Origin: Candidatus Abyssobacteria bacterium SURF_5
GTDB taxonomy: Bacteria > Abyssobacteria > SURF-5
NCBI GenBank assembly: GCA_003598085.1
Contig: QZKU01000041.1
Coordinates: forward strand, 15,314-79,313
DNA length: 64,000 nt
Direction of reading: 5' to 3'
Shown: positions 54,488 through 63,443 of the stretch, piece after piece
Layout: each line of letters begins with the position of its first letter
Position numbering within the stretch: the first letter of the stretch is position 1
The notes under the pieces: generated by a model
Databases searched by the model: none
Told to the model about the DNA's origin: nothing
What the model saw: the letters and a program-made list of their open reading frames with translations, nothing else
Translations under genes and position numbers: made by a program

Positions 54488-56599
54488 CTAGAACTGCTTG
54501 TAATGTTTTGCCAGCTCGGCCGCCAACTCCGCCTCTTTGCCAGCTTTATCCACGTGTCCGAGTGCGGTGTAGATGGTGACAAGATCGGTATGAAATTCCG
54601 GATTAACCGGAAAATTTTCAGAGGCCTTCACCTCAGCGAGTAAAGCTTTTTCAAAGAAAGCGCTTTGCTGGGTGATGTTGCCGTTGGTCCAGTAAGCGGT
54701 AGCAAGAGACCGCCGGACATACGGCGACAGCGGGTTCAATTCCGCCGCGCGCTCAAAGCATTTGATCGCCTCTGTGATCAAATGAGGCGACTGTTCGAGG
54801 CCAGCAAGCCTCAGATAAATTTCTCCCAGCAACTGGTAGGAGTCTGAACTGAATGGATATCGCGAGATGGACTGGTTTAGACGAGGAATCGAGCTTCTTA
54901 AAACCTGATATTGGAGATGGGGGTTGCTTTGGAATCCCCGGCTCTGCGCGAATGCGTTCGGAAAGGCGTCTGCCCGTTTTCGTTCGACATCGTCAAAAAC
55001 TTTCAATGCCGCGAATGACTGATAAAGGAGGAAAACGAAACATAACAGGAACAAACCAAGAACCAGAGCCCGAGGAGTCGTCAGCGAAATGGAAAACTTA
55101 TCATGTTCGTCATCATCAGCCGGAATCGCAGCCAGCAAACCGAGACAAGCGAAGACCACAGATACAAGCGCCGGCAGATACAACGCAAAATCCACCATGC
55201 TGTTGACCAGAAAGGCGACAATGGCGGCGCCCAGCCCGCATGCGATTCCTTGCATCTCGCTCGAGCGGAGCTTTCGCCAGAATGCGTGGAGGGACACCAG
55301 CCAGAGGCCGACGAAGAGATTCAGACCGATTATACCGGTCTCGGCACAAACCTGGAGAAAATTATTATGGGCCAATCTTACGGGATAGCCGCCAAGTACC
55401 ATGTACTTCGGGTATGCGGATTCCCATGCGCCCCATCCGACGCCGACCCACGGATAATCCCGGATCATTATCAATGTAGCTTCCCAATATGACAACCGCT
55501 GCTTGACGCTCAGAGAATCCTGCAGCCGTGACATAAACGAAACGCTCTTAACGTCGATTTTGTCTGCGCAATATGCATCCGGCATATGCAGGAAGAGGAG
55601 CGACACAACGGCGGCGAGCGCAACACCGGCGACGACGGTCTTCGGCGCTCTTCTTCCCCACACCCAAACTGCTGCGAAGACGACGAGAACGGCGGCTGCG
55701 CTCAGTAATCCTCCGCGCGAATACGTCAGCCAGAGACAAAACGGTATGATGATACAGGATATCAGAAAGAGCACGAGCAAGAGGATTTCTCCGGTGCCGG
55801 CTGCAACGGAGAGGAAGGCGGAGAGTGTGCCATGCCGACCACTCAGGTTCGAGCGACGCAGTATCAATGAGACACTGCGCCTGGCAGATTCCGTTAAGAA
55901 CCGGCGTGAATCCCAGGTCCAGCCGAGCGTCAGAGCACCGAGAATTGCAAGGTACAAAGCGTAGGAGTTGGGGTGCAGGAAAGTCGAGAAAATCCGTTGG
56001 GTCTCCAATCGGTGAAGGACTCCGGTTCCGATCGGGATCCCTGAGAATGATTGCGTGTCTGCCGTTTTCAGCGCTTGCTCGACATACTGGCGCGTCATCT
56101 CGAGTGTGTAGAACTGCTGACCGACGCCGTACAGGTTCACGAGGAATCCCGCCGCCAAAAAAACGACCACACCTGCTTTTATTTTGGACATGTCGCGGAA
56201 ATTATTGGCGATGACCAGGAACAGAAGCGTGTAGGCGAGAATCTCGTAGATGTATCGGAGGGTCAATCCCTTGTTGATTGTTGTAAAGAACGTGAAGCCG
56301 CATACGGCAAAAAATCCGAGCAGGAAGCAGGTGAGCAGACGGTTGTGCAGCACGAGAGCGCCTTTTCGCCATGCCTTGACCAGCCAAAGGAGCGCCAGGA
56401 CGGCAATCGAGATATTGAAGAAGTGGTTGTGGATCGGATAAGTGCGTCCCGAGATAAAGGGCCGGAGAAATAATACAAGTAGCGTGCCCGAAAAAATCAG
56501 GTTGTCCGCAAAATCGTGAACAGAGTCACGAGGAGGGGCTGGTTTTACCTGTTGGTTCGCAGATGTGGATGCCGTTTTCCTTTTTTTCTTCCGGCTCAT
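54488..56599 (-). CDS. O-antigen ligase/polymerase family protein with C-terminal TPRs
   Basis: A 703-residue membrane protein. About 11-12 helices lie between residues 30 and 500, with the Wzy_C/WaaL periplasmic loop around residues 330-410 (VGWGAWESAYPKY). The C-terminal 190 residues form TPR helices (for example NPLSPYVRRSLATAYWTNGN). Such proteins ligate or polymerise exported glycans. Its 5' end overlaps the WecA-like gene by 74 bases, so translation is coupled and part of its cytoplasmic start may be dispensable. Confidence 0.88.
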   Translation of the reverse strand: MSRKKKRKTASTSANQQVKPAPPRDSVHDFADNLIFSGTLLVLFLRPFISGRTYPIHNHFFNISIAVLALLWLVKAWRKGALVLHNRLLTCFLLGFFAVCGFTFFTTINKGLTLRYIYEILAYTLLFLVIANNFRDMSKIKAGVVVFLAAGFLVNLYGVGQQFYTLEMTRQYVEQALKTADTQSFSGIPIGTGVLHRLETQRIFSTFLHPNSYALYLAILGALTLGWTWDSRRFLTESARRSVSLILRRSNLSGRHGTLSAFLSVAAGTGEILLLVLFLISCIIIPFCLWLTYSRGGLLSAAAVLVVFAAVWVWGRRAPKTVVAGVALAAVVSLLFLHMPDAYCADKIDVKSVSFMSRLQDSLSVKQRLSYWEATLIMIRDYPWVGVGWGAWESAYPKYMVLGGYPVRLAHNNFLQVCAETGIIGLNLFVGLWLVSLHAFWRKLRSSEMQGIACGLGAAIVAFLVNSMVDFALYLPALVSVVFACLGLLAAIPADDDEHDKFSISLTTPRALVLGLFLLCFVFLLYQSFAALKVFDDVERKRADAFPNAFAQSRGFQSNPHLQYQVLRSSIPRLNQSISRYPFSSDSYQLLGEIYLRLAGLEQSPHLITEAIKCFERAAELNPLSPYVRRSLATAYWTNGNITQQSAFFEKALLAEVKASENFPVNPEFHTDLVTIYTALGHVDKAGKEAELAAELAKHYKQF

Positions 56600-57716
56600 T
56601 CTGATTATTCCATCTTTCGATTATTCGCTTGTTCCTGTCCGCCACCATGAGGAGAATAATGATGGCGAAAATACCCAGCGTCTGCACAAATAACGTTATC
56701 GCTCCCGAAAGGCGGAGATATCGAAGCAGGGTCGCCCCCACCCCTACGGCGAAGGAGACGAGATAAATGAAAATCACCGCATCGCGTTTGCTCATCCCGA
56801 GATGGACCAGCCGATGCGAGAAATGCCTGTTATCGCCAACGTAGACCGGCAGATGCGCCTTCCAGCGCAGGTAGATGACTCCAACGGTATCGAAAATCGG
56901 CACGCCCAGGATAAGAATCGGGGTAAATAATCCCCATGGGCTCATGTGATCGTCCATGTAGAAGGTACCCACGACAGTGAGCGCCGCCAGAACAAAGCCG
57001 ATGAACATGGCGCCGGCGTCCCCCATGAAGATTCTGGCCGGATTGAAATTATAAATGAGGAACCCGAACAATGTTCCGGCGATGACCAACAGGATAGCGG
57101 CGGTAAGAGTTTGATGGAGCGGGAAAACCACGAAAAAGAATATTAGCGCTGCGATCAATGCGACACCCGCGCTGAGACCGTCCATATTATCCAGGAAATT
57201 AAAGGCATTCACCATAAGCACTATCCAGAAAATCGTCGCCACCCAGGTAACAGGCGGGAATGAAATGAAGATATCCAAGCGGACCCCGAAGGAGACCACG
57301 ATAATGCCGGCGAGCACCTGGGCGGCCAGTTTTACCCGCGGGCGGAGCGAGAAAACATCATCAATCAGGCCCGCCAGAAAAATGAGGGTACCTCCGGCCA
57401 TGATTCCAAGAGCGCGAAGAACGGCCGGCTTCTCCCCCAGCGCCACCGAATACTGGAGATGACGGGCGACATTGGCGATCAACGGAATCTTGTCATTCAG
57501 CAGATGAAGCAACCACATGTGAACAGCGACAACACCCAGGAAGGAGACATAGATGGCCACTCCTCCCAGATAGGGAATCGGGCGCTCGTGGTTTTTTCTT
57601 CCGGCAGGAAGGTCATAGATCTGAAACCGATGTGAAACCGCGATCATCAGCTTTGTCAGCGCCATAGACAAAAGAACTGATATGCAAAATATATATATAT
57701 ATATTAAAAACCACAT
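56526..57716 (-). CDS. Undecaprenyl-phosphate sugar-1-phosphate transferase (WecA/TagO/MraY family)
   Basis: A 396-residue polytopic enzyme that starts glycan synthesis by attaching a HexNAc-1-phosphate to the lipid carrier. Motifs: DDVFSLRPRVKLAAQ, NAFNFLDNMDGLSAGV, IFMGDAGAMFIGF and the HFSHRLVHLG loop. A short hydrophilic C-terminus overlaps the next gene. The N-terminal codons 5-9 are an (AT)8 tract, see separate entry. It is upstream of the O-antigen ligase. Confidence 0.92.
   Translation of the reverse strand: MWFLIYIYIFCISVLLSMALTKLMIAVSHRFQIYDLPAGRKNHERPIPYLGGVAIYVSFLGVVAVHMWLLHLLNDKIPLIANVARHLQYSVALGEKPAVLRALGIMAGGTLIFLAGLIDDVFSLRPRVKLAAQVLAGIIVVSFGVRLDIFISFPPVTWVATIFWIVLMVNAFNFLDNMDGLSAGVALIAALIFFFVVFPLHQTLTAAILLVIAGTLFGFLIYNFNPARIFMGDAGAMFIGFVLAALTVVGTFYMDDHMSPWGLFTPILILGVPIFDTVGVIYLRWKAHLPVYVGDNRHFSHRLVHLGMSKRDAVIFIYLVSFAVGVGATLLRYLRLSGAITLFVQTLGIFAIIILLMVADRNKRIIERWNNQNEPEEKKENGIHICEPTGKTSPSS
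57689..57704. repeat. (AT)8 dinucleotide repeat in the WecA-like gene start
   Basis: Eight AT units (16 bases) lie within codons 5-9 (coding LIYIYIF) of the transferase gene. Slippage by one unit would shift the frame, making it a candidate contingency locus. Confidence 0.7.
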
Positions 57717-57747
57717 ATCTGGACCATTCCTTCAATACCCGGCATTC

Positions 57748-57777
57748 ATGTTAGCACAGACTCGGCAGCCCAATCAA
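57748..57777 (-). promoter_or_regulatory. Possible promoter of the WecA-like gene
   Basis: Minus strand TTGATT (complement of 57772-57777), 18 bases, TAACAT (complement of 57748-57753), about 32 bases before the ATG at 57716. Confidence 0.45.
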
Positions 57778-57845
57778 ACCCGCATGAAAAAGAGAATGGA
57801 CAAAAAACGCAGCATTAGCGCCGATTCCTAAAGAACCGGCTTCCC

Positions 57846-58961
57846 CTACCGGCTTTCCAGTGCCTCCTGATATACGTCTTCGATTTTGTGAAACATGCGG
57901 TCCAAATCGAATTCATCGCAAACCCGCTGCCGCGCAAACTCTCCCATCTCTTGCCGGCGCTTGGGGTCGTTCAGCAGGCTTTCGATCGCCGCCGCAAGGG
58001 CATCGGGATCGGCAGGCGGAACGACACAGCCGGTTTTCAGATGAAGATTCACATACTCGACTCCGGTTCCCAGGCGCGTGCTGACGACAGGCTTTCCGCA
58101 AGCGTGTGCTTCGAGTTGGACGAGTCCATACGCTTCGCTGCGGTAAATGGAGGGCAGCACGAAAAGGGAGCAGGCGTGATAGTAAGCCGCCAAATCCATG
58201 TCTGATACCTCGCCCGCAAAATGTACTTTTTCTTTCACGCCGTTCAATATGGCGAGTCCCTTCAATTCGTCTTCCATTGGCCCCGTGCCGACAATGACCA
58301 ATGGGACCGGTATGCGCGGCATTGCGCGGATCAGGAACTGCAGTCCCTTGTAGTATCGCAGTTTTCCGACAAACAATATGAATTCCTGTCCGTAGCGCAC
58401 ATGAAGGGCGTTTACTTCCTCTTTGACGGGGCTGATCGAATCGAACAAGTGCGTGTCGACGCCCAAAGGGACGACTCTGCATTTGTGCGCGAACTCCCGC
58501 AGGTAGAGCGAGCCCTCGGCATAGACGGGAGAGGTGGGCAAGATCAAGCGGGTTTTCCGAAGGAACGAGCGAAGGAATGGGCTGTAGAAACGGAGCAGGA
58601 ACTCCTGCCGGACGATATCGCTGTGGTAGGTGGCAACCACCGCTCCGGGCGGTCGAGCCAGCAAATAAGAGAGTTCGCATGTGGGATTCGGCAAGTGAAA
58701 ATGCAGGATGTCGGCCTCCAATCTTCTGAGCCAGAGGGCGAAGGCCGGCGGTATCGGCGCCGACTGAAGCCGCCCGAGCTGACCGACTTTTACAACTCGT
58801 ACTCCATCCACATGCTCTATTTCGGTGGAGAATCCACGATTGCAGACAAGCACCTGTACTTCATGCTTTTTCTTCAGATGGTTGCACACCTGCGCGATAT
58901 GCTTTTCGATCCCTCCAACAACGGGGGGATAATAATCTTTATACACGTGCAGGATTTTCAT
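57846..58961 (-). CDS. Glycosyltransferase family 4
   Basis: A 371-residue GT-B enzyme. The N-terminal sugar-acceptor domain begins KILHVYKDYYPPVVGGIEKHI; the donor domain has FVGKLRYYKGLQFLI and the EX7E motif in SEAYGLVQLEAHACGKP. Such enzymes add an alpha-linked sugar from NDP-sugar. It overlaps the next upstream gene by 4 bases. Sugar unknown. It is last in a five-gene glycosyltransferase set. Confidence 0.9.
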   Translation of the reverse strand: MKILHVYKDYYPPVVGGIEKHIAQVCNHLKKKHEVQVLVCNRGFSTEIEHVDGVRVVKVGQLGRLQSAPIPPAFALWLRRLEADILHFHLPNPTCELSYLLARPPGAVVATYHSDIVRQEFLLRFYSPFLRSFLRKTRLILPTSPVYAEGSLYLREFAHKCRVVPLGVDTHLFDSISPVKEEVNALHVRYGQEFILFVGKLRYYKGLQFLIRAMPRIPVPLVIVGTGPMEDELKGLAILNGVKEKVHFAGEVSDMDLAAYYHACSLFVLPSIYRSEAYGLVQLEAHACGKPVVSTRLGTGVEYVNLHLKTGCVVPPADPDALAAAIESLLNDPKRRQEMGEFARQRVCDEFDLDRMFHKIEDVYQEALESR

Positions 58962-60100
58962 GAGGCCTGATTCCTGGTATCGGCGTACACTTCCAAGGTC
59001 TTCTTTGCGGTAGTCAGCCAGGAGAAGCGGCTCGCGTGCCTGATCCCCGCTTCCGAAAGCTGTTCGCGCAGGTCTGAGTCAACGCAAATCTTGTTCAAGG
59101 CCTCGGCAATAGAGTCGACGGAAAGCGGGTCGACCTTGAGAGCGTTCTGCGCAACGATTTCGGGCAGTGATGAGACGCCGGACGCGATGACGGGAGTTCC
59201 ACAGGACATTGCTTCCAGGCATGGCAGCCCGAAGCCTTCGTACAGGGAAGGATATACGAGCGCCTGCGCCATGCTGTAGAGGGCGGGCAAATCCGCCTGA
59301 TCAACATACCCCGGAAAATGAATTCTGCCGGAAAGATTGAGGAGGCCGACTTCCCTAAATATCTCGTCGAACAGCCATCCCCTCCGCCCGGTCACAACGA
59401 GATGATGGGGCAATGCTTTTGCGACCACACCATACGAAAAAGCCCGGATAAGGGAAGGGATGTTCTTTCGAGGTTCGAGCGTTCCGACCGAGAGCAGAAA
59501 CAGTTGCGGAAGCGCGTATTTGTCTCTCACGGCGGCGCGTCTCTCTTCATCGGTGACCTTGAAAAACGTTACCGGGTCCACGCCCAGATGCACGGTCTTC
59601 ACGCTGCCATTTTTCGTTTTCACTCGCTCGAGCAAATCCTTCCTGGTGGAGAGCGAGTCAACGATTATCGCGTCGCAGTGGGCGATGCTCCTTGGGATCA
59701 TGTATTTGTAGTAGTGCCGGTGCACCCGTGAAAATGTTTCCGGGAACAGGGAATAACATAGATCGTGAACGGTCAAGACAGAGGGCAGATCCAGGCGCAG
59801 CGACGCGATGAAAGCAGGGAAATGAATGATATCAGGATTGAATTTGCGAACCAGACGCGGCAAAGCGAGTTGTTTCCAGGCGACCTGCCAGCCCTGATTG
59901 AATATGCGCACCTGCTCGACGTGGAAATTTGGGTAATGGAACATTGCCGGCCGCTCGAGGTGGCGCTGATATCCGGACGGACAGAATAGCACATATTGGT
60001 TTTCCGAGTCGGCCCGCCCGAGAAATTCAATAAGTTTCTGGGTATAATATCCCGTTCCGCTACGATTGATTATTGGGGTGGCATCTATGGCAATCCGCAT
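58958..60100 (-). CDS. Glycosyltransferase family 4
   Basis: A 380-residue GT-B protein starting MRIAIDATPIINRSGTGYYTQKL, with SVGTLEPRKNIPSLI and EGFGLPCLEAMSCGTP (EX7E). Resembles mannosyl-type transferases of surface glycan clusters. Four-base overlap with the gene at 57846 and 1-base gap from the gene at 60102 shows a tight operon. Confidence 0.9.
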   Translation of the reverse strand: MRIAIDATPIINRSGTGYYTQKLIEFLGRADSENQYVLFCPSGYQRHLERPAMFHYPNFHVEQVRIFNQGWQVAWKQLALPRLVRKFNPDIIHFPAFIASLRLDLPSVLTVHDLCYSLFPETFSRVHRHYYKYMIPRSIAHCDAIIVDSLSTRKDLLERVKTKNGSVKTVHLGVDPVTFFKVTDEERRAAVRDKYALPQLFLLSVGTLEPRKNIPSLIRAFSYGVVAKALPHHLVVTGRRGWLFDEIFREVGLLNLSGRIHFPGYVDQADLPALYSMAQALVYPSLYEGFGLPCLEAMSCGTPVIASGVSSLPEIVAQNALKVDPLSVDSIAEALNKICVDSDLREQLSEAGIRHASRFSWLTTAKKTLEVYADTRNQAS

Positions 60101-60101
60101 A

Positions 60102-61439
60102 TCAATCGCGCCTCGCAGCCCGCCTGAATCCTTCTTTGAGCACTCTGTTCAGGCCCTGTTCTCTTGCATACAGCAGGATTCGCCTCACGTTGTACGCCAA
60201 TGCTTGCTTATATCGAAGCGGGAAAGGATCTGCATCCAAAAATCCATGAGAGGTCTCCCTCGTAACGAAGGGCTCGCTGGCGGCGTTCTCCCGAATAAAC
60301 CGTGCGATATCCTCGGCTGCGGAGCTCGGATCATGATGCATGAGAATGAACTCGCGTGCGGCATCACCCATAGCTTTTTTACGGCGTTCATCAGTTGCCA
60401 TTTCGAGGAGTCCGCCGGCCAAATCATCGCTCTCATGAGCCCCCAAGTCTATCTTGATGCAAGCATCGTCGGGAAATTCCGCAAACTGGGCGTGATTGGA
60501 AACGGCAACGACTTTTCCCCGCTCCATCATCTCAATCAGAGTTAATGACATCTCTCCTTTCGTAGGAAATCTTAGGTTAATGCAGACGTCGGAAAGCTGC
60601 ATAAGCGCCTCGACCTCGTCGCGCTTGAGGTATCCCAGATTTCTTGTGTGGGAGTCGTCATTTTGCGCGTGCGGGGAAACCGGTGAGCGAGCCGACGATT
60701 CGCCCGCAAGGAGAAAAAGACTTTTGGGAAACCGCCCATGAAACTTGTGAAAGGCATCCCGGGCAACGTCCAGCCGCTTCGCGGGTGTCATATGCCCGAC
60801 AGAAGTTACAACAAAGTAATCGGATGGAATCTGATATTTTTTTCGGAACAAGTCGGTCTGGCAGGCGTCGGGCTGTGGATTGAAGCACGGGAAATGGATT
60901 CTCAGCACTTTCGCCCCCGGCGCCTCGCGCTCAACAATGGATTTGCCATAATCAGTCATGGTAATGGTTCCGCGAGAGCTCATTGCCAAGACCCCCGCCA
61001 TCGGGAAATGGTATGGATCGGCTTTCGCCGCATAGAATCGCGAGATTTCCGAGTCCGATTGCGCGGCGAAATTTGTCATGCACAACTTGCGAAACGCGAG
61101 GAAATTCCCGCGTTCAAGATAGAACTTTATGAAAAAATGGCTGAGAACGCAATCATGGAGGAGAACAAATCCGGGCACTCTCAGGATCGCCTCGAATGTG
61201 CGCCTATGAAACCGATAATGATTGCCCATGTGGTATAAGACTGCATCGAAACGCCGTGGGTCGGAGAGAAACGCATCGATATCGGGTGTTCTGACGGGCA
61301 TCGAGGCTTTTGGGATTATGCTTCGGTCTGTGAAAGTTTCGACGGTGAAATGCCGTTCAAGAAACGGCACAAACTGCTCGTTGAAATAAGATATACCTGT
61401 CTTGAGCGGGCTTACCGGGCCAATACACGCGAGCTTCAT
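60102..61439 (-). CDS. Glycosyltransferase family 4 (longer, divergent)
   Basis: A 445-residue GT-B protein beginning MKLACIGPVSPLKTGIS. The donor domain carries SVGHMTPAKRLDVARDAFH and a degenerate EX7E region (GEMSLTLIEMMERGK). A C-terminal tail of about 60 residues is extra relative to the others. Its start overlaps the gene at 61436 by 4 bases. Donor and acceptor unknown. Confidence 0.85.
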   Translation of the reverse strand: MKLACIGPVSPLKTGISYFNEQFVPFLERHFTVETFTDRSIIPKASMPVRTPDIDAFLSDPRRFDAVLYHMGNHYRFHRRTFEAILRVPGFVLLHDCVLSHFFIKFYLERGNFLAFRKLCMTNFAAQSDSEISRFYAAKADPYHFPMAGVLAMSSRGTITMTDYGKSIVEREAPGAKVLRIHFPCFNPQPDACQTDLFRKKYQIPSDYFVVTSVGHMTPAKRLDVARDAFHKFHGRFPKSLFLLAGESSARSPVSPHAQNDDSHTRNLGYLKRDEVEALMQLSDVCINLRFPTKGEMSLTLIEMMERGKVVAVSNHAQFAEFPDDACIKIDLGAHESDDLAGGLLEMATDERRKKAMGDAAREFILMHHDPSSAAEDIARFIRENAASEPFVTRETSHGFLDADPFPLRYKQALAYNVRRILLYAREQGLNRVLKEGFRRAARRD

Positions 61440-62440
61440 AATCGTTCTTCACACGGGCGGCCGTGTATGTTGATTTCCTTGCACACGGAGCGGTTCTTCT
61501 TGAGGAGTTGTTCGATATCGTGAATCGGGGCCCGTACGAGCCTCTGCACCTCGCGCCGCTTTTCGAGATATTTCCGAAGAGATTTTATGGCGGAACAATA
61601 TCCTATCACAGCCGAAGGGTCACCTTTTAGAAGCGGAGAAAAAGCTCGTTTCAGCATCTCCCATAAAATCGCCGGCAGATAAGCGAACAGGGTTTTCACC
61701 GGAAAATTCTTGATAATCACCCAAAGCGAGTTACGGGCGAAGTAGAAATTCTTCGGCTTGGGAAGCGATGCCGAGCTTCCGCCTTCGGCATGATATACAA
61801 TCGCATCGGGCACAAAGATGCACTTGAAGCCGCTCAATTGAGCGCGAAAGCAAAAATCAACATCTTCATAATACATGAAAAGGTCTTCGTCGAACTCCCC
61901 TACTTCATCAAATATTTCCCGCCTGTATATCCCGGCGCCGCCGCAGGGGCCGAATATCCACGCCGGCGTCCGGAAGTCGGGCCCGTCCAGTCTGCCGAAC
62001 CCGATGTCATGATTCGTCCCCGTGATCGAGTAGCCTAATCCCGCCGAATTCACTCTTTCAGGATTCTTCAAGAACAGCATTTTCGGAGCGGCCATCGCCG
62101 CCTGGGGATCCCTCTCAAGAGCCGCATGCAATGCCCTCACGAAATTCACATCCGCCTGCGTATCGTTGTTTAACAGAATGATGTAGTTTCCGTTGGCAGT
62201 TTTGATTCCTCTATTGACTGCGGCAGCGAATCCCCGATTTGCCGAAAGCGGTACGAGCCTGACGCTGGGGAACCGTTGCCGGATGATTTCGGTTGAACGA
62301 TCGGTCGATGCGTTATCGACGACAATGATCTCGACCTGGCTGAACGATTGTTTAGCAAGCGAACCGAGGCAGTCCGCCAGATATTTCTCACCATTATAAT
62401 TCGGTATTATGACGCTGACTATCCCGTTCGCCGAGGTCAT
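61436..62440 (-). CDS. Glycosyltransferase family 2
   Basis: A 334-residue GT-A transferase. It starts VSVIIPNYNGEKYLADCLGSL and has NNDTQADVNFV as the metal-binding DxD-like site and DEDLFMYYEDVDFCFRA as the acceptor-side ED motif. A basic helical C-terminal region with KGDPSAVIGYCSAIKSL is shared with the neighbour at 62450, so they are tandem paralogues. GAGGG lies 3 bases before the ATG. Confidence 0.92.
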   Translation of the reverse strand: MTSANGIVSVIIPNYNGEKYLADCLGSLAKQSFSQVEIIVVDNASTDRSTEIIRQRFPSVRLVPLSANRGFAAAVNRGIKTANGNYIILLNNDTQADVNFVRALHAALERDPQAAMAAPKMLFLKNPERVNSAGLGYSITGTNHDIGFGRLDGPDFRTPAWIFGPCGGAGIYRREIFDEVGEFDEDLFMYYEDVDFCFRAQLSGFKCIFVPDAIVYHAEGGSSASLPKPKNFYFARNSLWVIIKNFPVKTLFAYLPAILWEMLKRAFSPLLKGDPSAVIGYCSAIKSLRKYLEKRREVQRLVRAPIHDIEQLLKKNRSVCKEINIHGRPCEERL

Positions 62441-62449
62441 TTCCCTCGA

Positions 62450-63442
62450 TCAATCTCCCAGGGTCTTGCCGGATGCCGAGGCGAGGATGTTGTTGCTATC
62501 CATCTGCAGCAATCGGTCTAAGTCGGCATCAGAAACAGTGTTTTTCCAATTAGTTAGTTGGCGTTTCCTAAGAAAAGGCTTCAAGTCTTTTAAGGCCGCA
62601 CAATAACCTGATACAGCAGCGGTGTCGCCTTTGAGCAGGGACTTTATTGAATGTTTCAAACATACTGAGAACAATCGCGGCAAGTACTTATTGAGAAGAG
62701 GACGAGGCAGATTCTTTACCATGATCAGGATCTGATTCCGGGCGCAATAGTAGATATGTTTTCTCTGCTTTGACGAAATCGTTCCCCCACCTTTGTGGTA
62801 GATGATCGCGGTGGGTACGTATAGACATTCTCGCCCTGCGAGCCGGGCGCGAAGGCTGAAATCGACGTCTTCGTACCACATGAACAGGTCCTCATCCAAA
62901 AGACCTATCTCATCAAAGAGACTTCGGCGGAAAATAGCCGCGCCCGCGCAGGCACCGAAAACGGGGCGGGCCCGCTCGAACTGAAGGCCGTCTTTTTGAC
63001 GAAAGCCGACATCCATTGCAATTCCGGTGCGGGTGAATCCGATGCCGATTGAATTGATTGTATCCGGTTGATCGGCGAACAGCATTTTGGAGGAGCAGAA
63101 ACTGACGGACGGCTGCTCGTCAAGCACTTTGATCAACTCTTTGAGCCAATCCTTATGAGCCGTTGTATCATTATTAAGAAGAGCAATATAATCTCCCGAA
63201 GAGCTGCTGATCCCTTTGTTTGCCGCTGCTGCAAAGCCTTGATTATTTTTGAGCCGCACCAAGCGTGCTTCCGGATAGGCGGCGGCGAGGAGAGCAGCGG
63301 TTCCGTCGGAAGAGCCGTCGTCGACCACGATGATTTCGTCGGCTACCCGCGATTGACTTCGGAGAGAATCCAGGCACGCCGGGATATATTTTATTCCATT
63401 ATAGGTGGGAATAATTACGCTGACCTTGCCGCGGGAAGTCAC
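62450..63442 (-). CDS. Glycosyltransferase family 2 (paralogue)
   Basis: A 330-residue GT-A protein, paralogue of the gene at 61436: VSVIIPTYNGIKYIPACLDSL, LLNNDTTAHKDWL, DEDLFMWYEDVDFSLRA and KGDTAAVSGYCAALKDL match in order. The start is a GTG at 63442, one base after the stop of the truncated debranching gene. Confidence 0.9.
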   Translation of the reverse strand: MTSRGKVSVIIPTYNGIKYIPACLDSLRSQSRVADEIIVVDDGSSDGTAALLAAAYPEARLVRLKNNQGFAAAANKGISSSSGDYIALLNNDTTAHKDWLKELIKVLDEQPSVSFCSSKMLFADQPDTINSIGIGFTRTGIAMDVGFRQKDGLQFERARPVFGACAGAAIFRRSLFDEIGLLDEDLFMWYEDVDFSLRARLAGRECLYVPTAIIYHKGGGTISSKQRKHIYYCARNQILIMVKNLPRPLLNKYLPRLFSVCLKHSIKSLLKGDTAAVSGYCAALKDLKPFLRKRQLTNWKNTVSDADLDRLLQMDSNNILASASGKTLGD

Positions 63443-63443
63443 G

